DNA of 64,000 bases from NCBI GenBank assembly GCA_041390125.1, contig JAWKQN010000012.1, forward strand, positions 152,241 through 216,240, read 5' to 3'. Within the stretch, counting starts at the first letter, position 1. Each line of letters opens with the position of its first letter. Below the pieces are notes generated by a model, which worked only from the letters and a program-made list of their open reading frames with translations, did no database searches and had not been told where the DNA came from. The translations under genes were made by a program, and so were the position numbers. Of the stretch, positions 34,346-43,026 are shown piece by piece. The DNA is from Gemmatimonadota bacterium. GTDB lineage: Bacteria > Gemmatimonadota > Gemmatimonadetes > Longimicrobiales > Gaopeijiaceae.

Positions 34346-36265
34346 ATGCTCCGCATCCTCTTCGGGCTGGCCGTGGCCGCCCTCGGAGTGGCGCTCGTCC
34401 GCGCCGGGCGTCCGGCGGCCGGGGAGACCCCACCGCGCCGGGCCGGCGCGGTGCTCGACGTGGTGACCCTGGCCGTCGCGGCAGCCCTGGCCACGGGCTG
34501 GATCGAGGTGGCTGCCATCTGGTACCGGCAGTCGGTCCAGCACCGCTTCGCGTTCTGGTCCCTGTCGGTCCCCTGGATGACGCCGACGGTCTACCTGCTC
34601 CTGTTCGCGGTGCCGGCGGCGGCGCTGGTCGCGGTGGCCCTGGTGCGCAGCACCTGGATGCCCCTGACGTTCCCGCTGTTCGTCTTCACGCTGCTCGCCG
34701 CGGGGTCCGTCGCGTTCTCGTTTCCCCGCATCGATCGCTACGCGATGGCCATCCTCGCGCTGGGCCTCGCGGTCCAGGCGGCGCGCGCCGGACGCGCTCG
34801 TCCTGCGCGGGTGCGGCGCTGGGCCCGGGGCGCTGCCGTCACCCTGGCGTGTGGCACCGTCGTCCTTGCGGCCCTCGACACCTTCGCATCCGGTGGGCGG
34901 CGCCTGCGCGAAGCAGGCGCGCTTCTCGCCGCGGAGACGGGACGACCCAACGTGCTCGTGCTCCTGCTGGACACGGTGCGCTCGGAGAGCATGAGCCTGT
35001 ACGGGTACGCACGCCCCACCACGCCGTACCTGGAGGGCCTCGCCGAGGAGTCCACGGTCTTCGACTGGGCCATCAGCCCCTCTTCGTGGACGCTCGGCAC
35101 CCACGCCAGCCTGTTCACCGGACGGTGGGGGCACGAGCTGAGCGCGGGCAACCGCGTCCCGCTGGACGACGCCCATCCCACCCTCGCAGAGGCCTTGGCC
35201 CGCGCCGGGTATGCCACGGCGCACATCGTGGCCAACGCCCGCTACGCCGGGGAGGAGACCGGCGTGGCGCGCGGGGCCGTCCACGTGGACGACTACCAGG
35301 GCGCGGAAGAGCCGCTGTTGAGCCACGCCTGGTTGGGCCAGACCGCGGGCGTGCAGGCGCTGGCCGATGCGCGCAGCCTGCCGCAGCTGCTGTCCGCGCT
35401 GGCCTCGTTCAGTCCCTTCGTGCCGTTCCAGCGGGAGATCCGACGCCGCGACGCCGGACAGATCAATGCGGCGTTCCTCGAGTGGCTGGACGGGGTCGAC
35501 GGACAACCCTTCTACGCGTTCCTCAACTACTTCGACGCGCACCGGCCCTACGATCCGCCGGCGGACCTGCGGGCCCGTTTCGCGGATGGCAGCGTTCCCG
35601 ATGCGGTCGGGCGCTACGACGGCACGCTGGCGTCGCTCGATCGCGAGATCGCGGATCTGCTCGCCACGCTCGAGTCGCGCGGTGTGTTGGACGAGACGAT
35701 CCTGATCATCACCTCCGACCACGGGGAGCAGATCGGCGATCGGGGCCGCGACGGGCACGGGGATCGCCTGTACAGCCAGCTCGTGCGCGTGCCCCTGTTG
35801 CTGCGGCTCCCGGGTGCGGTCCCGGAGGGCGTACGGATCGAGGATGCCGTGACGCTGCGCGACCTGCCCGCGACCGTCCTGGATCTGGCCGGCATCTCCG
35901 ACGGGTCCGGATTCCCTGGGGCGTCCTGGGCCGGCCTGTGGCGGGGGGAACGGGCCCCCGATCCCTGGATCGTGACGGAGGTGTTCCAGGGCGCGGAGGC
36001 GCCTCCGGCCGCGCTGGCCGCGTTGGGGCCGCATCAGTCCAAGGCGCTCCTGGACGAGCGCTACCACTACGTCTGGAGCCTGGCCTACGACAGCGTGGCG
36101 GAGGGCTACGTGCGTCCGCAGGAGGAGCTGTTCGACTACCGGGCCGACCCGCACGAATGGACGGATCTCGCCACCGATCCCGCGCACCGCGCGACGCTCG
36201 AGCGCATGCGTGCCGAGATGGTGGAGCGCTTTCCCGCGCAGGACCCCTCGGTCGTTCCACGGTAG
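34346..36265 (+). CDS. Membrane sulfatase-fold (alkaline phosphatase superfamily) protein
   Basis: A 639-residue protein with five N-terminal membrane helices (residues 1-190) and a periplasmic sulfatase-type domain (about 205-600). Metal-site blocks are NVLVLLLDTVRSESMSLYGY at the start and IITSDHGEQIGDRG near residue 455, with a histidine in DGHGD. The nucleophile region reads SPSSWTLGTHASLFTGR: there is no C/SxPxR formylglycine motif, so it is more likely a phosphotransferase or phosphodiesterase (for example adding polar groups to lipids or glycans) than a true sulfatase. AGGAG precedes the ATG. Confidence 0.85.
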   Translation: MLRILFGLAVAALGVALVRAGRPAAGETPPRRAGAVLDVVTLAVAAALATGWIEVAAIWYRQSVQHRFAFWSLSVPWMTPTVYLLLFAVPAAALVAVALVRSTWMPLTFPLFVFTLLAAGSVAFSFPRIDRYAMAILALGLAVQAARAGRARPARVRRWARGAAVTLACGTVVLAALDTFASGGRRLREAGALLAAETGRPNVLVLLLDTVRSESMSLYGYARPTTPYLEGLAEESTVFDWAISPSSWTLGTHASLFTGRWGHELSAGNRVPLDDAHPTLAEALARAGYATAHIVANARYAGEETGVARGAVHVDDYQGAEEPLLSHAWLGQTAGVQALADARSLPQLLSALASFSPFVPFQREIRRRDAGQINAAFLEWLDGVDGQPFYAFLNYFDAHRPYDPPADLRARFADGSVPDAVGRYDGTLASLDREIADLLATLESRGVLDETILIITSDHGEQIGDRGRDGHGDRLYSQLVRVPLLLRLPGAVPEGVRIEDAVTLRDLPATVLDLAGISDGSGFPGASWAGLWRGERAPDPWIVTEVFQGAEAPPAALAALGPHQSKALLDERYHYVWSLAYDSVAEGYVRPQEELFDYRADPHEWTDLATDPAHRATLERMRAEMVERFPAQDPSVVPR

Positions 36266-36274
36266 GTACGGGAA

Positions 36275-36296
36275 GGCCAGCGCCGGGGGCGTGGCC
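36275..36296. terminator. Hairpin between convergent sulfatase and ada genes
   Basis: GGCCA plus CGCC (36275-36284) pairs with GGCG plus TGGCC (36288-36296), one bulged base and a three-base loop. It lies in the 48-base gap between two convergent stop codons. Confidence 0.45.
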
Positions 36297-36313
36297 TCCG
36301 CGCGTGGATCCCC

Positions 36314-37375
36314 TCAGTCGCCACGCGTGGCGACGCCTTCCAGCTCCAGCAGCCTGCGCTTGCGCCACAGGCCGCCTCCGTAGCCCGTGAGGGCGCCATC
36401 GGATCCCACCACGCGGTGGCAGGGCACGAGGATCGCGAGACGATTGGCGCCGTTCGCCCGGGCCACGGCCCGCACCGCGGACGGACGACCCAGCGCGACC
36501 GCGAGGGCCCCGTAGCTCAGGGTGGTTCCGGCGGGCACGTCACGGAGCCGCGTCCACACCGCGCGCTGGAACCCGGAACCGAGCAGCAGCAGCGGCGTCG
36601 AGAAGACGGGGCGGCCCGTTGCGAAATAGCGGGCCAGCTCGGCGCGCACCGTGTCCAGGAGCGGAGTGGAGCCCGACACGAACGTGGGCTGCAGGTGACG
36701 GGCCACGCTGCGGATCTGACGCTCCAGCATGCGCCGATCCGCGAACTCCAGCAGACAGAGCGCCTCCTCGGTGGCGGCGGCCACCATCGGTCCGAGGGGG
36801 GTGTCCAGCTCCTGCACCCAGACCAGCGTCCCGTCCCGGGCCGCGCTCGGAGGCACGCCGACCGCGTCCTTGAAGGCCGCGTTGAAGCCACTCAGCGAGT
36901 CGTAGCCGTGGGCGAACGCGGCCGAGGCCACCGCCTCCCCGTCCCGGATGGCCCGCAGCGCGGCCCCCAGGCGGCGCGAGCGCGCGTAGGCGAGGAACGT
37001 CATGCCGTGCCGGGCCTGGAACCAGCGACGCACCCGGTCGGGATGCAGCCCGCGCTCGCGCAGGTCCGCGGCCCGCCAGCGCCGGGTCGGATCGCGCTCC
37101 ACCTCGACCAGGAGGGGAGCCAGCCAGTCCGGAGCGGACCCGGGAGTAGCCAGGGGCCCACAGCGCCGACAGGGCCGGTAGCCCGCGAAGAGGGCGTCCC
37201 GGGCCTGTGGGAAGAACTCGACGTTCTCGGGCCGCGGCTTGCGGGCCGGACAGACCGGACGACAGAAGATCCCCGTGGTGCGGACGGCGGCCACGAAGAT
37301 CCCGTCGTAGGCGGCGTCACGGGCCGCGAACGCGGCCCACATCTCCGGGCGCGGCGGAAGGGCGGCGGGCATCAT
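36314..37375 (-). CDS. ada: Ada: methylphosphotriester/O6-methylguanine repair protein and regulator
   Basis: A 353-residue protein. The chosen ATG (37373-37375) places the four zinc cysteines at 38, 42, 69 and 72, exactly as in E. coli Ada, which supports the start. The N-terminal domain (TTGIFCRPVCPARKP, GYRPCRRC) takes methyl groups from DNA phosphotriesters. The middle AraC-type helix-turn-helix is present (LRERGLHPDRVRRWFQARHG, ASAAFAHGYDSLSGFNAAFK). The C-terminal methyltransferase carries LVPCHRVVG with acceptor Cys319. It both repairs alkylated DNA and probably activates its own gene when methylated. It is divergent from thyX. Confidence 0.95.
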   Translation of the reverse strand: MMPAALPPRPEMWAAFAARDAAYDGIFVAAVRTTGIFCRPVCPARKPRPENVEFFPQARDALFAGYRPCRRCGPLATPGSAPDWLAPLLVEVERDPTRRWRAADLRERGLHPDRVRRWFQARHGMTFLAYARSRRLGAALRAIRDGEAVASAAFAHGYDSLSGFNAAFKDAVGVPPSAARDGTLVWVQELDTPLGPMVAAATEEALCLLEFADRRMLERQIRSVARHLQPTFVSGSTPLLDTVRAELARYFATGRPVFSTPLLLLGSGFQRAVWTRLRDVPAGTTLSYGALAVALGRPSAVRAVARANGANRLAILVPCHRVVGSDGALTGYGGGLWRKRRLLELEGVATRGD

Positions 37376-37457
37376 GCAGGAAGCTGGACTCCGTCTCCGG
37401 GACGCGCCACCGACAAAGCGGCGCGGAATCCCGGGCGCGCGCCGCGGGGCGGCCCGA

Positions 37458-37486
37458 CTCGACCCGACCGGGACCGGGGCTATATT
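37458..37486 (+). promoter_or_regulatory. Promoter for thyX
   Basis: CTCGAC (37458-37463), 17-base spacer, TATATT (37481-37486), about 40 bases before the ATG of thyX. It has the same hexamer and spacing as the DUF3187 promoter. Confidence 0.6.
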
Positions 37487-37526
37487 CGGGCGACCACCCC
37501 GCCGCTCACCGTTGGCCCCCGCGTCC

Positions 37527-38501
37527 ATGGATACCAAACGCCCCACGATTCCGGCCGCCGAGGAGGTTCTCGGTGGCTACTTCCCCGTGCTCGACCACGG
37601 CTTCGTGGCCCTGGTCGACTACATGGGCTCGGACGAGGACGTCGAGCGCGCGGCCCGGGTCAGCTACGGCTACGGCACCCGCAAGGTCTCCCAGACCCGG
37701 GGGCTCATCCGCTACCTGCGCCGACACCACCATACCACGCCCAGCGAGATGGTGGAGTTCAAGTTCCACTGCGCCATGCCCATGTTCGTGGCGCGCCAGT
37801 GGATCCGCCACCGGACCGCGTCGGTGAACGAGCTGTCGGCGCGCTACTCGCTGATGCCGCTGCTCTTCTATACGCCGGCGGCCGAGCAGTTCGCGCTGCA
37901 GAGCCGCAGCAACAAGCAGGGGCGGGACGCGGCCGCGAGGAGCGAGATCTACGAAGAGGCCGTCCGGCGCTGGGAGCGGCTGCGCACCGAGGCGGGCTCC
38001 GCCTACCGCTGGATGCTGGAAGAGGACGTGGCGCGCGAGCTGGCGCGCATCGATCTGCCCGTCTCCACCTACACGCAGTGGTACTGGAAGATCGACCTGC
38101 ACAACCTCCTGCATTTCCTGACGCTGCGGGTGGACGCCCGGGCGCAATGGGAGATCCAGCAGTTCGCGCGCGTGATCGCCGGCATCGTCAAGCGCGTGGC
38201 GCCGCTCTCCTACGAAGCCTGGGTGGACTACGACCTGGCCGCGCGCCCCATCACGCGCGCGGAGCGCGAGGTCCTCTCCCGCCTCCTGACGGTGGACGAC
38301 GCCGGGCTGCACGGCCGGGCGGGATCCGTTCCGGCCCCGGACCTGCAGGCGGCCGGACTGTCCCGGCGCGAAGTGGAGGAGCTGGCCGAGAAGCTGGCCT
38401 CTCCGACGGTGCCCGACTTCGAGCTCGACCTGACGTCGATGCGCACGGCGGACGACGTGGCGCGCACCATGTATCAGGCCGTGCCCTCCGCGTTCGAGTA
38501 G
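37527..38501 (+). CDS. thyX: Flavin-dependent thymidylate synthase
   Basis: A 324-residue protein making dTMP from dUMP with methylenetetrahydrofolate, FAD and NADPH. The ThyX signature RHRTASVNELSARYS is at residues 94-108. Other conserved parts are SEMVEFKFHCAMPMFVARQW and WYWKIDLHNLLHFLTLR. It is longer than typical ThyX proteins (about 220-250) because of an extra C-terminal tail of 60 residues. There is no clear ribosome site. ThyX yields tetrahydrofolate rather than dihydrofolate, which lowers the need for dihydrofolate reductase. Confidence 0.95.
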   Translation: MDTKRPTIPAAEEVLGGYFPVLDHGFVALVDYMGSDEDVERAARVSYGYGTRKVSQTRGLIRYLRRHHHTTPSEMVEFKFHCAMPMFVARQWIRHRTASVNELSARYSLMPLLFYTPAAEQFALQSRSNKQGRDAAARSEIYEEAVRRWERLRTEAGSAYRWMLEEDVARELARIDLPVSTYTQWYWKIDLHNLLHFLTLRVDARAQWEIQQFARVIAGIVKRVAPLSYEAWVDYDLAARPITRAEREVLSRLLTVDDAGLHGRAGSVPAPDLQAAGLSRREVEELAEKLASPTVPDFELDLTSMRTADDVARTMYQAVPSAFE

Positions 38502-38512
38502 CCCGGCGTCCC

Positions 38513-39364
38513 GTGGCCGATCACCATCTCAGCGAGGAGCAGGCCCGCCGGCTCTGGGAGCGGGCGGCGCAACTGCAGGAGGACGCGCGCCGGCGCGCGG
38601 ACGAGGCCGAACGCGCCCTGCCCGTCAAGGCGGAGCCGGAAGGCGGGTTCGCGCTCGAGCACGTGCGCCAGGCCGCCGTGGAAGCGGGGATCGACGCCGC
38701 GTTCGTGGATGAGGCCTGGACGGATCAGCAGGTGGGCGTCGACCCGGCGTCCCCGCGGCTCGACCGGCAGATCACCCGTTTCCTCGGTGGGGACGTGCGT
38801 GCGCTCGAATCCCGCCGGGTGATCGATGCTCCTGCCGACCGCACCCTCGAGGCCGTCCGCGATGTCTTCACCTCCGAGTCGTGCAAGCTACGTCTCTCCG
38901 ACCAGATCGGAGGCCACCCGCTCGAGGGCGGCGCGCTCGTCTTCGAAGCCTCGTACGACTACACGACCGGGATCGGCAAGGCCGTGATGTGGTCCGACAT
39001 GAAGCACTTCATCGTGCGCCTCCGTCCGATCGACGCGCAGCGCACCGAGGTGCACATCCGTTCACCCCTGGACCACTCGCGCAAGCTGAACTTCAGCGTG
39101 GGGTCGATCTTCAACGCGGTGGTCTCGGTGGGAGGCGCGGCCGGTGCGGCGGCGCTGGCGGGTGTGGCGGGCGCGGCCCTGCCGCTCGTGATCCCGGCGG
39201 GCATCGTGGGGCTCACCGGTGTCTGGTGGGGTGGCACGCGCGCGTACCAGGCGCTGTTCCGCAAGGCGTTGCGCGTCGGCCAGGAGGGCCTCGACGGGCT
39301 CCTGCGCCAGCTCGCGGTGCACGTGGGGGTGGGCTCCGACGTCCGGCCTCGGCTCGCGCCCTGA
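38513..39364 (+). CDS. Conserved membrane protein of unknown function
   Basis: A 283-residue protein. GTG at 38513 lies 11 bases after thyX; the much longer open reading upstream is out-of-frame read-through over thyX. Residues 1-60 form a helical module (LSEEQARRLWERAAQLQEDA, FALEHVRQAAVEAGI) seen at the N-terminus of several Gemmatimonadota-type proteins. Residues 75-190 look like a START/SRPBCC-type beta domain (ESRRVIDAPADRTLEAVRDVF, MKHFIVRLRPID). Residues 200-245 are glycine/alanine-rich helices probably in the membrane. Function unknown; probably co-transcribed with thyX. Confidence 0.7.
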   Translation: MADHHLSEEQARRLWERAAQLQEDARRRADEAERALPVKAEPEGGFALEHVRQAAVEAGIDAAFVDEAWTDQQVGVDPASPRLDRQITRFLGGDVRALESRRVIDAPADRTLEAVRDVFTSESCKLRLSDQIGGHPLEGGALVFEASYDYTTGIGKAVMWSDMKHFIVRLRPIDAQRTEVHIRSPLDHSRKLNFSVGSIFNAVVSVGGAAGAAALAGVAGAALPLVIPAGIVGLTGVWWGGTRAYQALFRKALRVGQEGLDGLLRQLAVHVGVGSDVRPRLAP

Positions 39365-39382
39365 GCCGGCCCCCGCGCCGGC
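39365..39382. terminator. Short hairpin between convergent genes
   Basis: GCCGGC (39365-39370), six-base loop, GCCGGC (39377-39382), immediately after the stop of the plus-strand gene. Confidence 0.35.
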
Positions 39383-39421
39383 ACGCGAAGCGGGCCCGGT
39401 GCGGGGAGCAGGCCGCGACCG

Positions 39422-40213
39422 CTACAGCAGCGACCGCACCCACCCTCCATCCACGGCGATGGACTGCGCCGTGATGTAGGCGGCCCGCTCCGAAGCCAGG
39501 AAGGCGATCAGAGCGGCGAGCTCCTCCGGCTGTCCCAGCCGACCGGCGGGCGTCTGCTGCTCCCACACCGCGCGCTCGTCCGCGGGCGTCGTGCCCTTGC
39601 GTCCGGCCATGGCGTCCGCCAGTTCGGTCAACCGCTCGGTGGCCGTGTACCCGGGCAGCACGTTGTTCACCGTGATTCCCTCGGCCGCCACCTCATTCGC
39701 GAGCGTGCGCGCGAAGCCGGTCACGCCGGCCCGCAACGAGTTGGACAGGATGAGCCCGTCCACCGGCTGTTTCACCGAGATGGAGGTGATGTTGATGATG
39801 CGGCCCCAGCCGTTCTGCTTCATCGACGGCAAGGCCGCGCGGCAGAGGTTGATGACGCTCTCGAGGTTCTGGCGGATGGCCCGGCTCCACGTGTCGCGGT
39901 CGTGGGCCTCGAACGGGCCGGCAGGCGGCCCTCCGGTATTGGTCACCAGGATGTCGATGCGACCGAAGCGCTCGAGCGTCTGGTCCACGAGGCGGTCCAC
40001 CTGGTCCGGCTCGCTCAGGTCTGCCGCGATGGCGAGCGTCTCCGCGCGCGTGGTGAGCGCGATGTCGGCGCGCGCGGCCTCCAGCGTCCGTTCGCTGCGC
40101 GAACAGACGACGACGCGCGCACCCTCACGCGCCAGCTCCAGCGCGGCGGCGCGACCGAGGCCACTGCTGGCACCGCAGACCAGCGCCACCTTCTTGCCGA
40201 GCCCCAGCTCCAT
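39422..40213 (-). CDS. SDR oxidoreductase with altered catalytic tyrosine
   Basis: A 263-residue short-chain dehydrogenase: cofactor loop GASSGLGRAAA, VTNTGG in place of NNAG, catalytic serine in INITSISV. At the usual YxxxK the sequence reads SNSLRAGVTG, so both tyrosine and lysine are replaced. This is a recognisable subfamily often annotated as 3-oxoacyl-ACP reductase, whose activity is uncertain. It ends IAVDGGWVRSLL. Its start lies nine bases after the cupin gene, so the two are a likely operon. Confidence 0.85.
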   Translation of the reverse strand: MELGLGKKVALVCGASSGLGRAAALELAREGARVVVCSRSERTLEAARADIALTTRAETLAIAADLSEPDQVDRLVDQTLERFGRIDILVTNTGGPPAGPFEAHDRDTWSRAIRQNLESVINLCRAALPSMKQNGWGRIINITSISVKQPVDGLILSNSLRAGVTGFARTLANEVAAEGITVNNVLPGYTATERLTELADAMAGRKGTTPADERAVWEQQTPAGRLGQPEELAALIAFLASERAAYITAQSIAVDGGWVRSLL

Positions 40214-40222
40214 CGTGGCGTC

Positions 40223-40591
40223 CTAGCGGCGGAGGTAGGCGTCGCTCCCCGACAGCCAATCGGCGCGCGGGGGGCAGAAGATGTCCACGTCCACCGTGTC
40301 CTCGAGCGCTTCCGCCTTGTGCGGCACGTGGGACGGGATCAGCAACACCTCGCCCGCCCGCACGATCAGCTCCTCGGACTCGTCCTCCCCGATCCAGAAC
40401 TTGAGCGCACCTTCGACGATGAAGGTGATCTGCTCGTTGTCGTGGGAGTGGCGCGGTACCACGCATCCCTTCTTGAGCAGGACCTGGGCGTACATCATGC
40501 GCTCGCCGGTGATCAGCCGCCGGGACAGCAGCGGGTTCACCTCTTCCAGGGGCATGGACGCGAGACGGTGGTGATGGACCTTGGAGCTCAT
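40223..40591 (-). CDS. Cupin-domain protein
   Basis: A 122-residue single cupin. Metal ligands are expected in PRHSHDNEQITFIVEG (two His and a Glu) and the last histidine in IPSHVPHKAEA. Such small cupins bind iron, manganese or zinc and act as isomerases, dioxygenases or sensors; none can be chosen here. ATG at 40589-40591. It precedes the SDR gene and is divergent from ggt, with a 230-base shared upstream region. Confidence 0.85.
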   Translation of the reverse strand: MSSKVHHHRLASMPLEEVNPLLSRRLITGERMMYAQVLLKKGCVVPRHSHDNEQITFIVEGALKFWIGEDESEELIVRAGEVLLIPSHVPHKAEALEDTVDVDIFCPPRADWLSGSDAYLRR

Positions 40592-40822
40592 GGATCCGAC
40601 TTCCGGACAGCGGGGACGGGGCGCGGTCTGCGCCGCGCGCGAGGCAGGCCAAGATGCCCCGGGCGGACGATGGACGAAAGGGCTTCGCGGGGCGCCGGCG
40701 GAGCCACAGGCCTCCAGGCGGGAGGGCCGCGGGTCGCCGGCCCGCCCGGAGCCCTGTATTCATTGAGGGACCACCGGGGCCCTCGGGGCCGCGGATCCTC
40801 ACCACGGTTCGGAGTGCCTGCG

Positions 40823-42577
40823 ATGCGTCCGAGAGCCCACCTCCGCCGCGGCGGCGTCGCCGCTCCCCTCGCTCTTGCCCTGGCCGTCGCGACCGCGGGG
40901 GCCGGCACGTGGCTGGCGGTGCGGGCGGATGCAGCCGCGCCGGTGCGTGCGGGCGATCCCGTCCGCGCTCCGAACGGCATGGTGGTCTCCCAGTCCGCGA
41001 TCGCCAGCGAGGTGGGCGCGCGCGTGCTGGAGGAGGGCGGCAACGCCATCGATGCGGCAGTGGCCACGGGGCTCGCGCTCGCGGTCACGCATCCCACCGC
41101 CGGCAACATCGGCGGTGGGGGCTTCATGGTGGTTCGCTTCCCGGATGGCCGCGTGACAGCCTACGACTTCCGGGAGCGGGCGCCGGCGGCCGCGCACCCC
41201 GACATGTTCCTCGAGGCCGACGGCGAGTACTCGCCGGAGCGGCATCACAACTCGCACCTGGCCGTGGGTGTGCCGGGAACCGTGGCCGGCTTCTGGATGG
41301 CGCACGCCGCACACGGGAGCCGCAGCTGGGAGGATCTCGTGGATCCCGCGGTGGAGCTGGCCCGCGACGGATTCCCCGTGAGCGAAGACCTGGCCGACGG
41401 CCTGGACTACCTCCTGCGCGACGCCCGCGAGCGCGGCTACACGGCCACGGTGGACGCCTACTCCAACGCAGGTCGACCCTGGACGGCCGGCGAGACGATC
41501 CGCCTCCCCGACCTCGCGCGCACGTTGGCCCGCATCCGCGACCAGGGTCGCGACGGCTTCTACCGGGGCGAGACGGCACGGATGCTCGCGGCCGAGATGG
41601 AGCGCGGGGGCGGGTGGATCACCGAAGCGGATCTGGCGGACTATGAAGCCGTCGAACGCGAGCCGGTGGTGGGCACCTACCGGGGCTACGAGCTGATCAG
41701 CATGCCCCCGCCCTCCAGCGGAGGCGTGGCCCTGATCGAGATGCTCAACATCCTCGAGGGCTACGACCTGGCCGCCCTGGGGCACAATTCACCGGCCTAC
41801 CTGCACCTGCTCGGCGAGGCGATGCGGCGGGCCTTCCTGGATCGGGCGCGCTGGCTGGGCGATCCGGACTTCGTGGAGATGCCGCTGGAGCGCCTGACCA
41901 GCAAGGCCTACGCGGCCGAGCTGCGCGCCGGGATCGATCCGGAGCGCGCCAGCGCGTCGGACTCCGTGGCGGTGGAGGTCGCCTACGAGAGCCCGGAGAC
42001 CACCCACTACTCCGTCGTCGACAAGGACGGGATGGCCGTCTCCGTGACGTACACGCTCGAGTTCGGGTACGGCTCCCGCATCGTGGTGCCGGGCGCGGGT
42101 TTCCTCCTCAACAACGAGATGGGCGACTTCAATGCCCATCCCGGGGTCACCACCTCCTCGGGGCTGATCGGCACGCCTGCCAATGTCGCGCGGCCCGGGA
42201 AGCGGATGCTGTCGTCCATGTCGCCCAGCATCGTGGCCCGGGACGGCGAGCTCGTGGCGGTGATCGGCACGCCCGGCGGGCGGACCATCATCAACACGGT
42301 GCTCCAGGTCTTCCTGAACGTGGTGGACTTCGGGATGGACATCCAGGAGGCCGTGGACGCCCCCCGCATCCACCACCAGTGGCTGCCCGACCGGATCCGG
42401 ATGGAGGAGGGCGGGCTGGACGAGGCGGGGGTGGCGGCGCTACGCGCGCTGGGCCATACCGTGTCGGTCGGGGGTCAGCAGGGGTCGGCCAACTCCATCA
42501 TGATCGACCCCCGGACAGGCGACCGTCTGGGCGCCCCCGATCCCCGCTCCGAGGACGCCGGGGCGGCCGGCCACTGA
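40823..42577 (+). CDS. ggt: Gamma-glutamyltransferase
   Basis: A 584-residue periplasmic enzyme that hydrolyses or transfers the gamma-glutamyl group of glutathione and related peptides. ATG at 40823 with GGAG eight bases upstream gives an N-terminal export helix (GVAAPLALALAVATAGAG). The autoprocessing threonine is Thr393 in PETTHYSVVDKDG, two residues from the E. coli position (391), giving a large and a small subunit. Other conserved blocks are GGNAIDAAVATGLALAV, GNIGGGGFMV, LSSMSPSIV and GTPGGRTIINTV. Confidence 0.95.
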   Translation: MRPRAHLRRGGVAAPLALALAVATAGAGTWLAVRADAAAPVRAGDPVRAPNGMVVSQSAIASEVGARVLEEGGNAIDAAVATGLALAVTHPTAGNIGGGGFMVVRFPDGRVTAYDFRERAPAAAHPDMFLEADGEYSPERHHNSHLAVGVPGTVAGFWMAHAAHGSRSWEDLVDPAVELARDGFPVSEDLADGLDYLLRDARERGYTATVDAYSNAGRPWTAGETIRLPDLARTLARIRDQGRDGFYRGETARMLAAEMERGGGWITEADLADYEAVEREPVVGTYRGYELISMPPPSSGGVALIEMLNILEGYDLAALGHNSPAYLHLLGEAMRRAFLDRARWLGDPDFVEMPLERLTSKAYAAELRAGIDPERASASDSVAVEVAYESPETTHYSVVDKDGMAVSVTYTLEFGYGSRIVVPGAGFLLNNEMGDFNAHPGVTTSSGLIGTPANVARPGKRMLSSMSPSIVARDGELVAVIGTPGGRTIINTVLQVFLNVVDFGMDIQEAVDAPRIHHQWLPDRIRMEEGGLDEAGVAALRALGHTVSVGGQQGSANSIMIDPRTGDRLGAPDPRSEDAGAAGH

Positions 42578-42796
42578 GCCGGCCGCGGGCGTCCGGCGCG
42601 CCAGGCGGTGCGGGGAGGCCGCAGGCGGAGCCTCGACCCGACGGGGGCGGGCGGCCCGGTCGTTCGCGTACAGGATGAACCCGATCAAGCCGGCGATGAC
42701 GATCAGGACGATCAGCCCGACGAGGACGCGGATCCACCGCTGGCGTCGGGTCTGACGTTCGTCGGGGCCACGGCCCCCTCGGACCAGGATGCGCAT
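42440..42796 (-). CDS. Possible small single-helix membrane protein
   Basis: A 118-residue reading frame overlapping the 3' end of ggt on the other strand by 138 bases. Residues 1-50 look real: a basic start (MRILVRGGRGPDERQTRRQRW) followed by a strong membrane helix (VLVGLIVLIVIAGLIGFILYA). The remaining 68 residues are arginine/proline-rich and may only reflect antisense ggt. No ribosome site is clear. The rest of the 42587-43026 interval holds nothing else I can support. Confidence 0.35.
   Translation of the reverse strand: MRILVRGGRGPDERQTRRQRWIRVLVGLIVLIVIAGLIGFILYANDRAARPRRVEAPPAASPHRLARRTPAAGSVAGRPGVLGAGIGGAQTVACPGVDHDGVGRPLLTPDRHGMAQRA
42563..42586 (+). terminator. Hairpin spanning the ggt stop codon
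   Basis: GCGGCCGGC (42563-42571) and GCCGGCCGC (42578-42586) are perfectly complementary. The six-base loop is the last codon and stop of ggt (CAC TGA). Confidence 0.55.
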
Positions 42797-43026
42797 GCGG
42801 GAGCGTGCTGCTAGAACAGTGCCCGCGGCCCGGTGACGGCTTCGACCGGGAGGCAGGCCTCCCGCCCCACCGGGCCGGGTGGCGGCACGAGGTGCGCCGG
42901 CGGGCGCGACGCTCGGGGCGTCTGGCCGATGTCTTGCAAAGTCCGCAGCGGGGGTGGGGAATCCTGCGGATCGGACGCGACGCCCCCGACCCGACGAGCG
43001 GGCAATCTACATCCCGGACGATCCCC

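Noticed and set aside
32573..36187. A 1,204-codon version of the S41-like gene
   Set aside because: The first 667 codons lie opposite the sulfatase-fold gene. The lipoprotein signal at 34186 marks the true start.
36416..39364. A 982-codon version of the gene after thyX
   Set aside because: Its N-terminal 699 codons run antisense to ada and out of frame through thyX. GTG 38513 gives a compact protein.
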